This document shows positions 26,939 through 37,170 of a DNA stretch of 64,000 nt, piece after piece. The translations under genes were made by a program, and so were the position numbers. Source of the stretch: Parahaliea maris (lineage in GTDB: Bacteria; Pseudomonadota; Gammaproteobacteria; Pseudomonadales; Halieaceae); contig NZ_VRZA01000003.1 in assembly GCF_008064665.1 (NCBI RefSeq), forward strand, positions 1 through 64,000. Reading direction: 5' to 3'. The notes under the pieces are model-generated. The model had not been told where the DNA came from. It made no database searches and saw nothing but the letters and a program-made list of their open reading frames with translations. Position 1 is the stretch's first letter, and the number at the start of each line of letters is the position of its first letter.

Positions 26939-28144
26939 ATGCCTGTATCCAAGCGACAATACCTGAACCCCGAATCCCGCTGGATGCTGGTCCTGCTGGC
27001 GACTTTGGTGTCACTGGGCCCGCTGAGCGTGGACATGTACCTGCCGGCGATGCCGGCCATGCGCGACACCCTGGGGTCCACTACCGGCGACATTCAGCTG
27101 ACCCTGAGCGCCTATCTCGCGGGTTTCGCCGTATTTCACCTGGCCTGCGGCCCGCTGGCGGATCGCTTCGGGCGCAAGCCGGTACTGCAGGGGGGCATGG
27201 CCATATTTGTGCTGGCCTGCATAGGCTGCAGCCTGGCCGAGAACGTCGAGCAGCTGATTCTGCTGCGCTTCCTGCAGGGCATCGGCGCCTGTGTCGGCCC
27301 GACCCTGGCCCGCGCCGTAACCCGCGACCTGTTCGGCCCGCGGCGGGCGGCGAAAGCCCTGTCCCTCATCGCCATGCTGATGGCGCTGGCGCCGGCCATT
27401 GCCCCCGGCTTTGGCAGCCTGATGATGCTGGTTTGGCCCTGGCGCAGCATTTTTGTGTTTCTGGCGGTTTACGGCGTGACGATGAGCGTGCTCATCCACA
27501 CCCTGCTGCCGGAAACCGTGCCCCATCGACAGAGCCTGCACCCGGTCACCATCGGCCGTAATTTTCTCACCCTGTTGCGCGCGCCCCTGTTTATGTCGGT
27601 CGCCCTGGGCAGTTCGCTGGTCTACGCCGCCCTGCTCTGTTACCTCTCCGCCTCGGGTTTCGTTTACATCGAAATGCTGGGGGTGCCACTGGAGTATTTC
27701 GGTTTCATATTCCTTACCAGCGTATTCGGCTACTTCGTCGGCAGCGCCACCAGCGCGCGCCTGTCAGCCCACTATGAGTCGAATCAGGTGGTTCTGCTGG
27801 GCGCCCTGCTGAGCGCGTTTTCCTGCCTGGTCATGCTGGGCGGCTCCAGTCTCTGGCCCACCAGCATCTATCCGCTGATGTTGCCGATGATGCTGTTCGC
27901 CGTCGCCATGGGTCTGGTGCTGCCCCACGCCATGAACCTGGCGCTGCAGCCCTACGCTCACATGGCGGGCACCGCATCGGCCCTGCTGGGGTTTATCCAG
28001 ATGGGGGTTTCCGCCATCGCCAGCGGCAGCGTGGGTTCGTTGATGGATCAGTCTCCGGCGCCGATGGTCTGGCTAATGACCGCGCTCAGCCTGACGGCCC
28101 TCGCCATCATCTACCGCGCCAGCCGCAGGCTGGCCAGCAACTGA
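26939..28144 (+). CDS. Bcr/CflA family multidrug efflux MFS transporter
   Basis: A 401-residue major-facilitator drug:H+ antiporter with twelve predicted spans. The family start is clear: LGPLSVDMYLPAMPAM in span 1, GPLADRFGRKP in the loop 2-3 motif A, and RFLQGIGACVGPTLARAVTRD in span 4-5. Inner membrane; likely exports bicyclomycin-like or other small compounds. It is followed 57 bp later by cysK; in E. coli, Bcr is linked to cysteine export, which makes the cysK neighbour interesting. Confidence 0.92.
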   Translation: MPVSKRQYLNPESRWMLVLLATLVSLGPLSVDMYLPAMPAMRDTLGSTTGDIQLTLSAYLAGFAVFHLACGPLADRFGRKPVLQGGMAIFVLACIGCSLAENVEQLILLRFLQGIGACVGPTLARAVTRDLFGPRRAAKALSLIAMLMALAPAIAPGFGSLMMLVWPWRSIFVFLAVYGVTMSVLIHTLLPETVPHRQSLHPVTIGRNFLTLLRAPLFMSVALGSSLVYAALLCYLSASGFVYIEMLGVPLEYFGFIFLTSVFGYFVGSATSARLSAHYESNQVVLLGALLSAFSCLVMLGGSSLWPTSIYPLMLPMMLFAVAMGLVLPHAMNLALQPYAHMAGTASALLGFIQMGVSAIASGSVGSLMDQSPAPMVWLMTALSLTALAIIYRASRRLASN

Positions 28145-28201
28145 CCCCTCCCCGGTGCTGTGGCATACTGTGCCACCCAGCAAACCGCGGAGAACAGGCC
28201 T

Positions 28202-29209
28202 TTGCAAAGCGCCGCAGACGTCACCCAGCTTATTGGCAACACCCCCCTGCTGCACCTGCGGCAGGTGTCGGAGCGAACTGGCTGTACCATCCTGGGCAAA
28301 GCCGAATTCCTGAATCCGGGCGGTTCAGTGAAAGACCGCACCGCCCTCGGCATCATTCGCGCTGCGGAGGCCGCTGGCGAGCTCAAACCCGGCGGGCGGA
28401 TTGTGGAGGGCACCGCCGGCAACACCGGCATCGGACTCACCCTGCTGGCCAATGCCCTGGGTTATAAAAGCACGGTGGTCATGCCGATGACCCAGAGCAA
28501 GGAGAAAATCGACACCCTGGAACTACTGGGGGCCGATCTCCATCTGGTGCCTGCAGCGTCCTACGCCGACCCCGGCCACTATATCCACACCGCCGAGCGG
28601 CTGGCGCAGGACTACGCCGCCAAGGAAGCCAATGGCGTCATCTGGGCGCGGCAGTTCGACAATCTTGCCAACATGCACATCCATCGCGACACCACCGGCG
28701 AAGAGATCTGGCGCCAGACGGATGGCAAGGTCGACGGCTTCATCTGCGCAGTCGGCACCGGTGGCACCCTCGCGGGTGTCTCCCAGGCGCTCAAGGCACA
28801 CAACCCGAAGGTACGAATCGGCCTGGCCGACCCCTGCGGCGCCTCACTGACCAGCTACTTCAGCGGCGGCGAACTGGCACCCAGCGAGGGCAGTTCCATC
28901 GTCGAGGGGATTGGCATCAACCACGTGACCGGCAACATTGCCGAGGCGCAGGTTGACCACGCCTGGACGCTGAGCGACCGCGAGTCCCTGCCCTACCTGT
29001 ACGACCTGCTACAGCACGAGGGTCTCTGCCTGGGAGGCTCATCGGCGATCAATATCGCCGGCGCCGTCAAGCTGGCCGAGGAACTGGGACCCGGGCATAC
29101 CATCGTCACCATCCTCTGTGACTACGGCAACCGCTACCAGAGCAAGCTCTTCAATCCCGTATTCCTCCAGAACAAGGACCTGCCCATCCCGGCCTGGCTC
29201 GATATCTGA
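28202..29209 (+). CDS. cysK: Cysteine synthase A (O-acetylserine sulfhydrylase), TTG start
   Basis: PLP enzyme making cysteine from O-acetylserine and sulfide. Schiff-base lysine lies in NPGGSVKDR, the substrate loop in GTAGNTGIG, the phosphate loop in GTGGTLAG. Length is about 335 residues from the TTG at 28202, which has GGAG nine bases upstream and opens right at the family N-terminus (QSAADVTQLIGNTPLLHL); a GTG at 28160 is possible but lacks a ribosome site. The C-terminal tail after GNRYQSKLFNP is longer than in E. coli CysK. It could instead be a related beta-synthase, but the cysteine-synthase motifs dominate. Confidence 0.88.
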   Translation: MQSAADVTQLIGNTPLLHLRQVSERTGCTILGKAEFLNPGGSVKDRTALGIIRAAEAAGELKPGGRIVEGTAGNTGIGLTLLANALGYKSTVVMPMTQSKEKIDTLELLGADLHLVPAASYADPGHYIHTAERLAQDYAAKEANGVIWARQFDNLANMHIHRDTTGEEIWRQTDGKVDGFICAVGTGGTLAGVSQALKAHNPKVRIGLADPCGASLTSYFSGGELAPSEGSSIVEGIGINHVTGNIAEAQVDHAWTLSDRESLPYLYDLLQHEGLCLGGSSAINIAGAVKLAEELGPGHTIVTILCDYGNRYQSKLFNPVFLQNKDLPIPAWLDI

Positions 29210-29230
29210 CGCTGTAAACAAGGACAAAAC

Positions 29231-29851
29231 ATGAAACTCGGCATCATCTGCGGCAGCCACCGCCCGAATTCCCAGAGCGGCAAGGTGGCCCGCTACATTG
29301 AACGCGCCCTCAAGGATCAGTCAGTCTGTGAGGAAACCTGGCTGCTGGACCTGGCCCACTCCGATCTGCCGTTCTGGGACGAAGGCGTATGGGACAGCGA
29401 AAATGCCGAGTGGCAGGGGCATCTGAACCCCCTGCGTGAACAACTGCACAGCTGCGACGGATTCATCGTTGTTTCACCCGAGTGGCACGGCATGGTGCCC
29501 GCCAAACTGAAAAACTTCTTCCTGATGTGGACCGCCGGCGAAGAGATCTCCCATAAGCCCGCGCTGATCGTGACGACCTCCGTGGCGGACGGCGGCTCCT
29601 TCCCGATTGCCGAACTGCGCACCAGCAGCTACAAAAACAGCCGTATCTGCTACCTGCCAGAACACCTCATCATTCGCTACGTCGATACGGTGTTCAACGA
29701 CAATCCCGAGGACAACAAGGCCAGCGCCCAGGAGTATTTTGAGGCGCGGCTGACCTACTGCCTTGAATTGTTGCGGGAGTATGCGCTGGCGTTCAGGGGG
29801 ATTCGGGCCAGTGGCAAGGCAACACTCAGCACCTACAGCAGCGGGATGTAA
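29231..29851 (+). CDS. NADPH-dependent FMN reductase / NAD(P)H:quinone reductase family
   Basis: A 206-residue flavodoxin-like reductase: phosphate-binding GSHRPNSQSGKVARYIE near the start and the SPEWHGMVPAKLKNFF segment that normally stacks on the flavin (P-E-Y/W-x-x). AAGGAC precedes the ATG. It follows cysK by 21 bp and is probably cotranscribed. Likely supplies reduced flavin or reduces quinones or azo compounds; the substrate is unknown. Confidence 0.87.
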   Translation: MKLGIICGSHRPNSQSGKVARYIERALKDQSVCEETWLLDLAHSDLPFWDEGVWDSENAEWQGHLNPLREQLHSCDGFIVVSPEWHGMVPAKLKNFFLMWTAGEEISHKPALIVTTSVADGGSFPIAELRTSSYKNSRICYLPEHLIIRYVDTVFNDNPEDNKASAQEYFEARLTYCLELLREYALAFRGIRASGKATLSTYSSGM

Positions 29852-29902
29852 GGCTGCTTACAGCACATTTCCCACCTGTGGAAAGGTGACGCTGTTATAC
29901 CG

Positions 29903-29920
29903 AGCCTATAAGATTAGGCT
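29903..29920 (+). promoter_or_regulatory. Hairpin in the leader of the DUF11 giant gene
   Basis: AGCCTA-taagat-TAGGCT is a perfect 6-bp inverted repeat 58 nt before the GTG start of the giant gene. It could be a weak operator or a leader hairpin. It has no T-run, so it is not a terminator of the FMN reductase gene. Confidence 0.25.
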
Positions 29921-29977
29921 GTTGGGGGCGTTGGCGTCACACGCGCCCCCAAACCTTTCAGTGATGGGGAACAAAAC

Positions 29978-32900
29978 GTGCGAGCACCAGATACCAGCAA
30001 CCACCACTACATCTTTTGGGTCCGACTCTGGCTGTCCTGCGCACTGCTGTTGCTGCTGACAGCGCTGCTCCCCACCTTCGCCAACGCCGCCATAATCACG
30101 ACTCAAGCTACGCCCATTCCCGCGAATACCGGGGGGATTGCACCTGGCAGCACTGTGCGCCTTTCAGCGGAATTCAACTTTTTCACCACCGAAAATTGCC
30201 GCGGCGCCTCCATCATTATGGAGGTTCCTCCCAATAGCCAGGTGCTGTCTACAAGCCCGCTTTCAGCCAGCCCGACACTTTCCTCATCCCCATCCAACCC
30301 GAGTTTAAACCCCTTCGGTATTATCACCTGGAGCAACCTCCCGGCCAATTTGACCACACCTAACCCGGCGCCCACCGTATTCTGGGTAGATGTAGTGGTG
30401 GATGGCGGCGCTTCCACGGGCGATTTGCTCGGATGGTCTTTCGCCATCGATGGTAGCCCCGCGGGAGGCAACTGCCAGAACAATGCAAGGGTCGGCACCG
30501 CGACGATACAGGGTACGCCTGTCGTGCCGGCAAACCTGGATATCGACAAGTCCGTCGACCGGTTGGCAGCAACACCCGGCAGCCAGCTCACCTATACCCT
30601 CACCTACCGCAACACCGGCAACCAGCCGGCAAGTAATGTGGTGATCAGCGACAGCCTCCCCGCCGGCACCAGCTTTGCCAGCGCAACCCAGAGCGGCAGC
30701 GAAAGTGGCGGCACCGTCAGCTGGCAATTGGGCAGCGTGCCCGGCGGCAGCAGCGGCTCCGTGGTCTTCACGGTGAACGTGGACCCGGGGGTCAGCGATG
30801 GCACCACTCTGAGCAATTTCGCCACCATCGACAGCGACCAGACCAGTCCGGTGGACTCACCGACAGCGAGTACCCTGATCAACTCCCCCGTGCTGCTTCT
30901 CAGCAAGACCGGGCCGCTGGGCAATGTGCTGCCGGGTCAGCAGTTCACCTACACACTAAGCTATGAAAACAGCGGCAGCCTCGACGCCGCCAATGTGACG
31001 CTCACCGACGTGCTGCCCGCCGGACTGAATTTCGTTTCGGCATCCGGCAACGGCAGTCTTTCAGGCAGTACTATCACCTGGGATCTCGGCACGGTATCCG
31101 CAGGCGCCACCGGGAACGAAACGCTTACCGTGGAAGTCGACGCCGGCGCTGTTGCCGGCACCGTACTCGACAACCTGGCAGACATCCAGACCGGCGCCCT
31201 GGTCGCCACCAGCCTGTGGTCGGTCACCGTAGATGCCGCTCCCATCCTGCGTGTGACCAAGACCTCGTCCAGAGCGGTAGTCGAACCCGGCGATCTAGTT
31301 ACCTATACGATTACCTACGAGAATATCGGCACAGCCGACGCGAACAATGTGGAAATCGTGGATTCCTATCCCGATGAGTTGATTCCCGACTCCGTGGTGA
31401 ACAACGGCACCCAGCCGGATATTGACCTGAACGCCCAGACCGTAACATTCGATGTCATCGGTGCACTGCCCCCGGGCGATAAACGTAACGTCCAAGTCAA
31501 TTACACTGTAGATTCCAGCGTGCAGGATGGCGACCGCATTGAAAATGCGGTGGTAATGACCAGCCCCTCAACGCCGCTCACCGCGAATGCCCTGAACGCC
31601 GTCACAGTACGCAGTGCGCCGGTGCTGAACATCACGAAAACCCCCTCGGTCACCTCCGCCAACCCGGGCGACACCGTTACCTACACCATCAGTTTCAGCA
31701 ACACCGGTACCGGCGACGCAACGGGTGTGACGCTGGAGGACCTGCTACACCCGAATACCAACCTGATTTCCGCCACCGGCAGCCCATCAGTAACCGGTGA
31801 CACCCTGAGCTGGAATATCGGCACACTGGCGCGAGGAGCCAGCGGCTCGTTCGACGTGGTTGTTGAAATTGACGCCGGTACGCCCGTCGGCACTTTCCTC
31901 AATAACACGGCCGCCATCAGCAGCACCAATGGTGGTGGGGTAGCGACCACGGCACAGGTCCGGGTGGTGGGCAGCCCCCTGATGAGCCTGGATAAAAGTG
32001 TCTCTGCCAGTCTCGCCCAGCCCGGCGATCAACTCATCTACCGTATCGACTTCAGCAACAACGGTACTGTTCCGGCAACCAACGTGGTGATAGAGGATAC
32101 CATTCCCGCGGGTATCACCCTCGACCAGACCTTTGGTGCAACCGTGGTGGGCAATACCCTGATCTGGAATGTCGGCAGCGTACCCGCTGGGGCCACTGGC
32201 AGCGTTACCTTCACCGCCACCGTCGACTCGCCAGCGGTCGACGGCACCGTGCTGCAAAACAATGCGCTACTTCGCGCATTTGGCCTGTCGGCCATCAAGG
32301 ACAGCGTCACTACCACCATTGCCAGCGAAGCGCGTTTCGACCTGACCAAGCAGGCTTCCCGCACCAGCGCGAAGCCCGGAGACTCCATCACCTACACCAT
32401 CCAGTACGTAAACAGCGGGACCGATACCGCCACCGCGGCCGTGCTGGAAGACTTCCTGCCCCCGGATGTCACCTTTGTCAGCGCCTCAAGCAATGGCAGC
32501 CACAGCAACGGGACCGTCAGTTGGAACCTAGGCGACGTGGCAGCGGGAGCCATTGGCTCGGAGACCGTCACTGTCCAGGTGAACAGCCCCCTCGCCGACG
32601 GCACCGACCTCATCAACTTCGCCAACATCAGCAGTGTGGACACGGGTACCGTACCCGCCAATCCCGTGACTGTGGCGGTGAGCAGCGCGCCCGCGCTGAC
32701 CATCAACAAGACTGTCTCCAAGACCACTGCGGTTCCTGGGGACACCCTCACCTACCGCATTGACATCACCAACACCGGCACCGACCAGGCCACCAACGTG
32801 GTGGTGGAGGACCAGTTGCCTGCGCTCGTCCGCTATATCTCAAGCATCGGCCAGCACAACAACGGCAGGGTTGAGTGGACTATACCGGTACTGGCGGCCG

Positions 32901-35900
32901 GCAAGACGACTTCCCTGACCCTGGTTACCGCCGTCGAACTCGCGGCAGCCAACGGGGACAAACTGCGCAACAGTGTCAGCGTTCAAAGCGACCAGACGCC
33001 GCCATTGACCGCCGACTCGACGCCGTCACAGGTCATCGTGTCCGCTAACCCGGCCCTGCAACTCACCAAGACGGCGTCCGCCACGACCGTAGTGCCCGGG
33101 CAGTCGGTGACCTTCACCATGAGTTACGTCAACGCCGGCACGGGCAATGCGCAAAACGCCACCCTCAGCGACACACTTCCGCCGGGACTGGTTCCCCAGT
33201 CCGCCAGTAATGGCGGCCTTATCTCCGGCCAGAACGTGAACTGGAACCTGGGCGACCTGCCACCCTGGATCAGCGGCCAGGTCACGGTGACCGCCCAGGT
33301 GGCCTCGCCGCTGCCCAACAACACCGACCTCATCAATCTCGCGCAATTGTTGTCTGCCAGTAGCAGCACCAGCGCCACGGCCACGGTCACGGTGAGCAGT
33401 GCCCCGGTATTGCAGGTGGACAAAACCGTCTCCCGCAGCAATGCCCAGCCCGGCGACAACCTGACCTACACCATCACCTACCGCAATACGGGCACCGACA
33501 TCGCCACCGGGGTGGTGCTGAGTGACCAGTTGCCCCCCGAACTGAGCTTTAGCGGTTCTACCGGCGGCGGCAATCATAACGGCAGTGGGCTGGTGATCTG
33601 GAATCTGCCGGACCTGCCGGCCAATTCCAGCAATACGGTGACCTTGAGCGCCACGGTGAACTCGCCCATTCCCAATGGCACCGTCATTCACAACAGCGCC
33701 TCCATCGACAGCATTGAGACCAACGCGGTTGCCAGCCCGGTTGCTCCGGCCAATGTCACCATCAACAGCGCGCCGGCACTGACCATCAGCAAGGCAGCCA
33801 GCGTCAGCCAGGTCACACCCGGGCAACGGGTGAGCTACACCCTGACCTATGAAAACATCGGCACTGACACCGCCAGCAACCTGACCCTCACCGACAACCT
33901 GCCTCCCGAGCTGACCTTTATCAGCGCCGACAGCGGTGCCGTCTTCAATCCCGCCAGTGGCACTGTGCGCTGGGATATCGGCACGGTCGACGCCAACGAC
34001 GGCGGCTCGGTCATCGTCACAGCCGAGGTCAATGCCCCCCTGCCCAATGGCCTCCAGATTTACAACTTCGCCACGATCAGCGGCAGTAATGCGCCACCGG
34101 TCAGCAGCCCCCCGAACCAGGGCACCGTTACCATCTCCAGCTCGCCAGTACTGGACCTGAGCAAGACGGTATCCGCCACGATTGCCAATGCCGGGCAACA
34201 GCTGGTGTACACCCTGAACTACGCCAATATTGGAACCGCCAATGCCTCCGGTGTCGTGCTGCAGGACACGCTGCCCGCCGGCGTCACCTTCGTCAGCGCC
34301 AGCGGCGGCGGCACCCACAACAGCGGGGTGGTGAACTGGGCCTTTGGCAGCCTGGACGTGGGCAGTCCCGGCAGCGTGACCCTGACCGTACAAGTAGACT
34401 CACCCATCGCCAATGGCACGCTCCTCAATAACAATGCCAGCCTGACCGCCGGCAACGCTCAGGGAACCACTGCTGCCAGTACCACCACCGTCAACAGCGC
34501 GCCCCAGCTCAGCATCGTAAAGAGTGTGGACAAACCCATCGTCACCGCCGGTGGCCAACTGGTCTACACCCTCGACTATCGCAATACCGGTACCGACGCC
34601 GCCACCAACGTGGTGATCGAGGATGCCCTGCCGGCCTCGGTAAACTTCATCTCGGCCAGCAATAGCGGCACCTTCGCCAACGGTACGGTGAGCTGGAACT
34701 TCGCCAGTCTCGCCGCCGGGGCTTCCGGTTCGGTGATTCTGACCGGCCAGGCGAACTCACCCCTGGCCAACGGCACACCCCTGCACAACAGCGCCACTAT
34801 CCGCAGTGACCTCGTGGGCCCGCAAAGCGCCTCGGCGGACGCCGTCGTCAGCAGCGCCCCGCGCTTCACCCTGGACCTTACTGTCGACAAGGCCAGCGCC
34901 AACCCCGGTGCCACCCTGCTGTACCGGCTGCAGTACCGGAACATCGGTTCTGATGCCGCCAACAGCCCCCGGTTACAGTTCACCCTGCCGCCCAATACCG
35001 GCTTTGTTAATGCGACCGGCGGCGGCACGCTGTCGGGCGGCATCGTTAGCTGGGCACCCAACTCCATTCCTGCCGGTGCGACCGGCTTGTTCCTGGTAGA
35101 ACTCACCATCAATTCGCCACTGGCCAATGGCACCCTGCTCAGCGCCAACGCCAGCGTCAACAGCGCGCAGACCAAACCCCTGGGTGCCGGACCGGCCAAT
35201 ACCACCGTGACCAGCAGTCCGGTACTGACCATTATCAAGCGAGCCGACCGCCAGCAGGTGGGCGCCGGGCTAGCGGTAACCTACACCATCGACTACGCCA
35301 ACACCGGCACGGATCAAGCCACCAATGTGGTCATCGAGGACCACCTGCCCACCGATGCGACCTACGTTTCCAACACCGGTGGCGGCACCCACAGTGGTGG
35401 CGTGGTGACCTGGAATCTCGGGACCGTTCCCGCAAATGCTTCCGGGTCCCTCACGGTGATTGTGAACGCCAACACACCACTGCCCGACGGCACGGTGCTG
35501 CACAATACAGCAACGATCGACAGCGACCTGACCCAACCCCAGAGCATTGGCCCCGTCGATGTGACCGTGACCAGCCAGCCGGAACTGACCATGGGTAAAC
35601 AGGTGTCTGCCCCACTGGTGGCTGCAGGCAGCCAGGTGACCTATACCCTGGTGTATGAAAACGGCGGCCCGGCCGCAGCCACCGGCACGGTACTGGTCGA
35701 CACGGTGCCACCGAATACCCGGTTCGTCTCCGCCACTGCCGGCGGGCAATACGATGCCGGCAACAATGCGGTTATCTGGAACCTGGGTAATGTGGCGCCA
35801 GTCACCAGTGGTTCGGTGCAGGCGACGCTGGAGGTACTGAGCCCGCTACCCGATGGAACGACCATCGCCAACGCTGCGGCCATCGGTGCGGATAATGCGA

Positions 35901-37147
35901 CGCCGCAGACCGCGACGGCCAGCGTCACCGTGACCAGCGCCCCGATCCTCACCGTCAACAAGTCCTCACCCCAGGCCAACATCGCCGCCGGCGGCAGCGC
36001 CAGCTATGTGATCGACGTGAGCAACACCGGCTCGGACCAGGCGCAGAATGTCGTGGTGGTCGATCGCCTCCCGGCCGGGTCCACGCCTTCCGCCATCACC
36101 CCTGCCGGTACCTACAACGCGGCCAGCAGCCAGATCAGCTGGACCCTGCCGACCCTGGATGCCGGTACAGCGCTGCAGTTCACCTATAACCTGCAGGCCC
36201 CGCTGGGCCTGGCCAATGGCAGCCCCTTCCTCAACTCGGTGGATGTCACCGCCCAGAATGCCGCCACGGTATCGGATAACCTGATCCTGCCAGTGCAGAG
36301 CGCACCGGTGCTGACCCTGAGCAAGGTGGCGCCCAACAGCGTCGAAGCGGGTGCCACGCTCAGCTATTCCCTGCAATACGCGAACACCGGCAACACCACC
36401 GCCCTGGCAGTAACACTGGAGGACGTTTTGCCATCCGGCACCAGTTTTGTCTCTGCCAGCAATGGCGGAACTGAGAGCGGTGGCACGGTGCGCTGGATCC
36501 TCGGCGATATCGCGCCTGGAGCCAGCGGCAGCGTAACGCTGCAGGCCCAGGCCGATCTGGGCCTGGCGGATGGCTCCCTTCTGCTCAACACAGCCTCCGC
36601 CAGCGGCAACAATGCGCAACCCGTTTCCGCCAGCGGCAGCACCGTGGTGCGCAGCCATGTTGAACTGGATCTCGCCGTGAGTGGCGGACCCGGCACGGTG
36701 GATGCGGGCGGCCAGGTGGCCTTCCTCATCACCTACAGCAATATCGGCAACCAGAGCAGCGCCGGCACGCAGATAACCGCGACCCTGCCGGCGGGCACCA
36801 CCTTCGCCGGCACTACCGGCGGCGGCGTCTACGACAGCGCCACCAACACTGTACTCTGGGCTCTGGGAGCCATTCCGCCCGGGCCACAGGCTTCGATCAG
36901 CTTGCTGGTGAATGTGGATGCCGGACTCGCGGGAGGTACGCTACTGACGACCAGCGTCACCGCCACCGATGGACTGGCCCAGCCCATATCCGGGCAGGCC
37001 AGTGTACGGGTCAGCTCCGTAGCCGCACCAACGCCGGCACCAACGCCAGTACCGGTCATGAGCCCGGCGCTGGTAATTCTGCTAGCGCTGGCTCTATTGG
37101 CTCTTGCTGCACCGCAACTGAAGAGTGGGAGACGACATCTCCGGTAA
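29978..37147 (+). CDS. Giant DUF11-repeat surface protein with C-terminal membrane anchor
   Basis: A 2389-residue exported protein starting at GTG with GGGGA upstream. Layout: signal peptide to about residue 38 (hydrophobic run ending FANAA); a unique N-terminal domain (about 40-185) with two cysteines (in TTENCRG and GGNCQNN); then 18 tandem DUF11-type Ig-like repeats of about 120 residues, each opening L-x-(I/L)-x-K-(S/T) and containing P-G-(D/Q/S)-x-(L/V)-T-Y-T-(L/I)-x-Y-x-N-x-G; a short Pro-Thr linker (APTPAPTPVPVMSP); a hydrophobic span; and a basic tail (KSGRRHLR). The tail recalls IPTL-CTERM-type anchors but the exact IPTLSEWG motif is absent. Probably a long adhesin or S-layer-like stalk. 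No sortase, exosortase or type I exporter lies nearby. Base composition matches the neighbours. Confidence 0.88.
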   Translation: MRAPDTSNHHYIFWVRLWLSCALLLLLTALLPTFANAAIITTQATPIPANTGGIAPGSTVRLSAEFNFFTTENCRGASIIMEVPPNSQVLSTSPLSASPTLSSSPSNPSLNPFGIITWSNLPANLTTPNPAPTVFWVDVVVDGGASTGDLLGWSFAIDGSPAGGNCQNNARVGTATIQGTPVVPANLDIDKSVDRLAATPGSQLTYTLTYRNTGNQPASNVVISDSLPAGTSFASATQSGSESGGTVSWQLGSVPGGSSGSVVFTVNVDPGVSDGTTLSNFATIDSDQTSPVDSPTASTLINSPVLLLSKTGPLGNVLPGQQFTYTLSYENSGSLDAANVTLTDVLPAGLNFVSASGNGSLSGSTITWDLGTVSAGATGNETLTVEVDAGAVAGTVLDNLADIQTGALVATSLWSVTVDAAPILRVTKTSSRAVVEPGDLVTYTITYENIGTADANNVEIVDSYPDELIPDSVVNNGTQPDIDLNAQTVTFDVIGALPPGDKRNVQVNYTVDSSVQDGDRIENAVVMTSPSTPLTANALNAVTVRSAPVLNITKTPSVTSANPGDTVTYTISFSNTGTGDATGVTLEDLLHPNTNLISATGSPSVTGDTLSWNIGTLARGASGSFDVVVEIDAGTPVGTFLNNTAAISSTNGGGVATTAQVRVVGSPLMSLDKSVSASLAQPGDQLIYRIDFSNNGTVPATNVVIEDTIPAGITLDQTFGATVVGNTLIWNVGSVPAGATGSVTFTATVDSPAVDGTVLQNNALLRAFGLSAIKDSVTTTIASEARFDLTKQASRTSAKPGDSITYTIQYVNSGTDTATAAVLEDFLPPDVTFVSASSNGSHSNGTVSWNLGDVAAGAIGSETVTVQVNSPLADGTDLINFANISSVDTGTVPANPVTVAVSSAPALTINKTVSKTTAVPGDTLTYRIDITNTGTDQATNVVVEDQLPALVRYISSIGQHNNGRVEWTIPVLAAGKTTSLTLVTAVELAAANGDKLRNSVSVQSDQTPPLTADSTPSQVIVSANPALQLTKTASATTVVPGQSVTFTMSYVNAGTGNAQNATLSDTLPPGLVPQSASNGGLISGQNVNWNLGDLPPWISGQVTVTAQVASPLPNNTDLINLAQLLSASSSTSATATVTVSSAPVLQVDKTVSRSNAQPGDNLTYTITYRNTGTDIATGVVLSDQLPPELSFSGSTGGGNHNGSGLVIWNLPDLPANSSNTVTLSATVNSPIPNGTVIHNSASIDSIETNAVASPVAPANVTINSAPALTISKAASVSQVTPGQRVSYTLTYENIGTDTASNLTLTDNLPPELTFISADSGAVFNPASGTVRWDIGTVDANDGGSVIVTAEVNAPLPNGLQIYNFATISGSNAPPVSSPPNQGTVTISSSPVLDLSKTVSATIANAGQQLVYTLNYANIGTANASGVVLQDTLPAGVTFVSASGGGTHNSGVVNWAFGSLDVGSPGSVTLTVQVDSPIANGTLLNNNASLTAGNAQGTTAASTTTVNSAPQLSIVKSVDKPIVTAGGQLVYTLDYRNTGTDAATNVVIEDALPASVNFISASNSGTFANGTVSWNFASLAAGASGSVILTGQANSPLANGTPLHNSATIRSDLVGPQSASADAVVSSAPRFTLDLTVDKASANPGATLLYRLQYRNIGSDAANSPRLQFTLPPNTGFVNATGGGTLSGGIVSWAPNSIPAGATGLFLVELTINSPLANGTLLSANASVNSAQTKPLGAGPANTTVTSSPVLTIIKRADRQQVGAGLAVTYTIDYANTGTDQATNVVIEDHLPTDATYVSNTGGGTHSGGVVTWNLGTVPANASGSLTVIVNANTPLPDGTVLHNTATIDSDLTQPQSIGPVDVTVTSQPELTMGKQVSAPLVAAGSQVTYTLVYENGGPAAATGTVLVDTVPPNTRFVSATAGGQYDAGNNAVIWNLGNVAPVTSGSVQATLEVLSPLPDGTTIANAAAIGADNATPQTATASVTVTSAPILTVNKSSPQANIAAGGSASYVIDVSNTGSDQAQNVVVVDRLPAGSTPSAITPAGTYNAASSQISWTLPTLDAGTALQFTYNLQAPLGLANGSPFLNSVDVTAQNAATVSDNLILPVQSAPVLTLSKVAPNSVEAGATLSYSLQYANTGNTTALAVTLEDVLPSGTSFVSASNGGTESGGTVRWILGDIAPGASGSVTLQAQADLGLADGSLLLNTASASGNNAQPVSASGSTVVRSHVELDLAVSGGPGTVDAGGQVAFLITYSNIGNQSSAGTQITATLPAGTTFAGTTGGGVYDSATNTVLWALGAIPPGPQASISLLVNVDAGLAGGTLLTTSVTATDGLAQPISGQASVRVSSVAAPTPAPTPVPVMSPALVILLALALLALAAPQLKSGRRHLR
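30535..37020 (+). repeat. 18 tandem DUF11-coding repeats, period about 360 bp
   Basis: The coding sequence of the giant protein repeats every 350-370 bp. Unit starts are recognisable by codons for K-(S/T)-(V/A) followed about 10 codons later by PGD/PGQ/AGG. Units differ clearly at the DNA level, so the array is old or diversifying. The last unit (LDLAVSGGPGTVDAGG) lacks the opening Lys, and unit 13 (FTLDLTVDKASANPGA) has it shifted. Confidence 0.85.
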
Positions 37148-37170
37148 GCAGCAATCGGTAAAACGACGTA

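Noticed and set aside
30535-37020. Regular ~360-bp periodicity as a CRISPR or satellite array
   Set aside because: The period is explained entirely by in-frame DUF11 protein repeats.
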